Of a DNA stretch of 64,000 bases, positions 63,767 through 64,000 are shown one piece after another. The stretch covers positions 62,001-126,000 of the forward strand of contig JAEWAN010000027.1 in the NCBI GenBank assembly GCA_023391625.1. The letters run 5' to 3'. The stretch is from Bacteroidota bacterium (lineage in GTDB: Bacteria > Bacteroidota > Bacteroidia > Bacteroidales > Paludibacteraceae). The notes below the pieces were generated by a model that was not told the DNA's origin, did not search any database, and saw nothing but the letters and a program-made list of their open reading frames with translations. Made by a program: the position numbers and the translations under genes. Within the stretch, counting starts at the first letter, position 1. Each line of letters starts with the position of its first letter.

Positions 63767-64000
63767 TTAATCTATTTTCAAATTTTCTTCTATAAGTTTT
63801 CTCTGGCTTTCAAAAAACAATATCCGGTTCTTTTCATCACTTTCCGAAATAAGCATAGATGTTCTCTTTAAAGATTGAATCCAGGTCTTTACTTTCTGAA
63901 AGACAGCCTCGTCCAAAGAAGCGACCTCATTTAAAGTAAAAACTTTAATTAGCGTCAAAGAATAATCACAGTTTTGAAGATATGTATAGGTTGTTTCAAA
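63767..64000 (-). CDS. Helix-turn-helix regulator-like protein, tandem copy 2 (partial)
   Basis: The 3' end of a second gene of the same family; the frame is open to the window edge, giving the last 77 residues. FETTYTYLQNCDYSL aligns with FETSFSYIHTNDYYL of copy 1, and VKTWIQSLKRTSMLISESDE with IKKWMQSLIRTSTLISGSNE. The N-terminal helix-turn-helix is out of view. Both genes are probably co-transcribed. Confidence 0.8.
   Translation of the reverse strand, partial: FETTYTYLQNCDYSLTLIKVFTLNEVASLDEAVFQKVKTWIQSLKRTSMLISESDEKNRILFFESQRKLIEENLKID

Overview
The window is a gene-dense chromosomal segment of a member of the order Bacteroidales (phylum Bacteroidota). Supporting signs are many Bacteroidota-type promoters (TTG or TTTG, about 20 nt, then TAnnTTTG), a gldH lipoprotein gene, a Porin_10-type outer-membrane protein, a BspA-like leucine-rich-repeat protein with a Por-secretion-like tail, a one-domain RRM RNA-binding protein, a RicT/PSP1 protein and the short archaeal-type ProRS. 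I cannot fix the genus. No insertion sequence, prophage, CRISPR array or rRNA was seen; the window is mostly core housekeeping with a few accessory genes.

Layout. 0-5.3 kb: acyl-CoA synthetase, an AT-rich orphan lipoprotein, upp, and convergent aroQ-pyk. 5.6-16.3 kb, all plus strand: porin, membrane-anchored solute-binding protein, metA, purD, an NtrC-like regulator without its DNA-binding domain, rpiB, thiL, mutS. 16.3-17.05 kb: a gene-free gap with two tandem copies of a small-RNA unit on the minus strand, each with its own promoter and terminator. 17-26.4 kb: flavin-binding split-barrel protein, lon, short arginine decarboxylase (minus), unknown membrane protein, tyrS, RRM protein, CPBP protease. 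26.8-35.9 kb, minus strand: hemW, PBP1A, TPR protein, TraB/GumN protein and Mrp run closely spaced, followed by an OmpA-family gene with its own promoter and long leader. 36-44.3 kb, plus strand: tRNA-Pro, PAP2 protein, comB-like gene, holB, ricT, gldH, trmB, lipA, proS. 44.3-48.7 kb: dnaE and trxA (minus). 49-52.5 kb: topA and a DUF4831-like protein. 52.6-59 kb, minus strand: secreted alpha/beta hydrolase, LRR protein, tRNA-Gly and tRNA-Leu, small winged-helix protein, rnc, fabF, acpP. 59.2-62.6 kb: purN, an AspT-type transporter, ychF. 62.8-64 kb: two tandem paralogous helix-turn-helix genes, the upstream one cut by the window edge.

How the genes fit together. The pathways shown are nucleotide synthesis and salvage (purD, purN, upp), glycolysis and pentose phosphate (pyk, rpiB), amino-acid and cofactor synthesis (aroQ, metA, thiL, lipA, hemW, mrp), replication and repair (holB, dnaE, topA, mutS), translation (tyrS, proS, trmB, ychF, three tRNAs), RNA processing (rnc), fatty-acid synthesis (acpP-fabF) and the envelope (PBP1A, porin, OmpA, GldH). 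Transcription units are short and are usually closed by perfect hairpins, several of which serve convergent genes from both sides.

The most unusual structure is the tandem small-RNA pair at 16399-16776. Next are a 28-bp perfect palindrome over the promoter of the small winged-helix gene, a dyad just before lon, the truncated NtrC-like regulator with a GAFTSA loop, and the tandem helix-turn-helix paralogues at the right edge.
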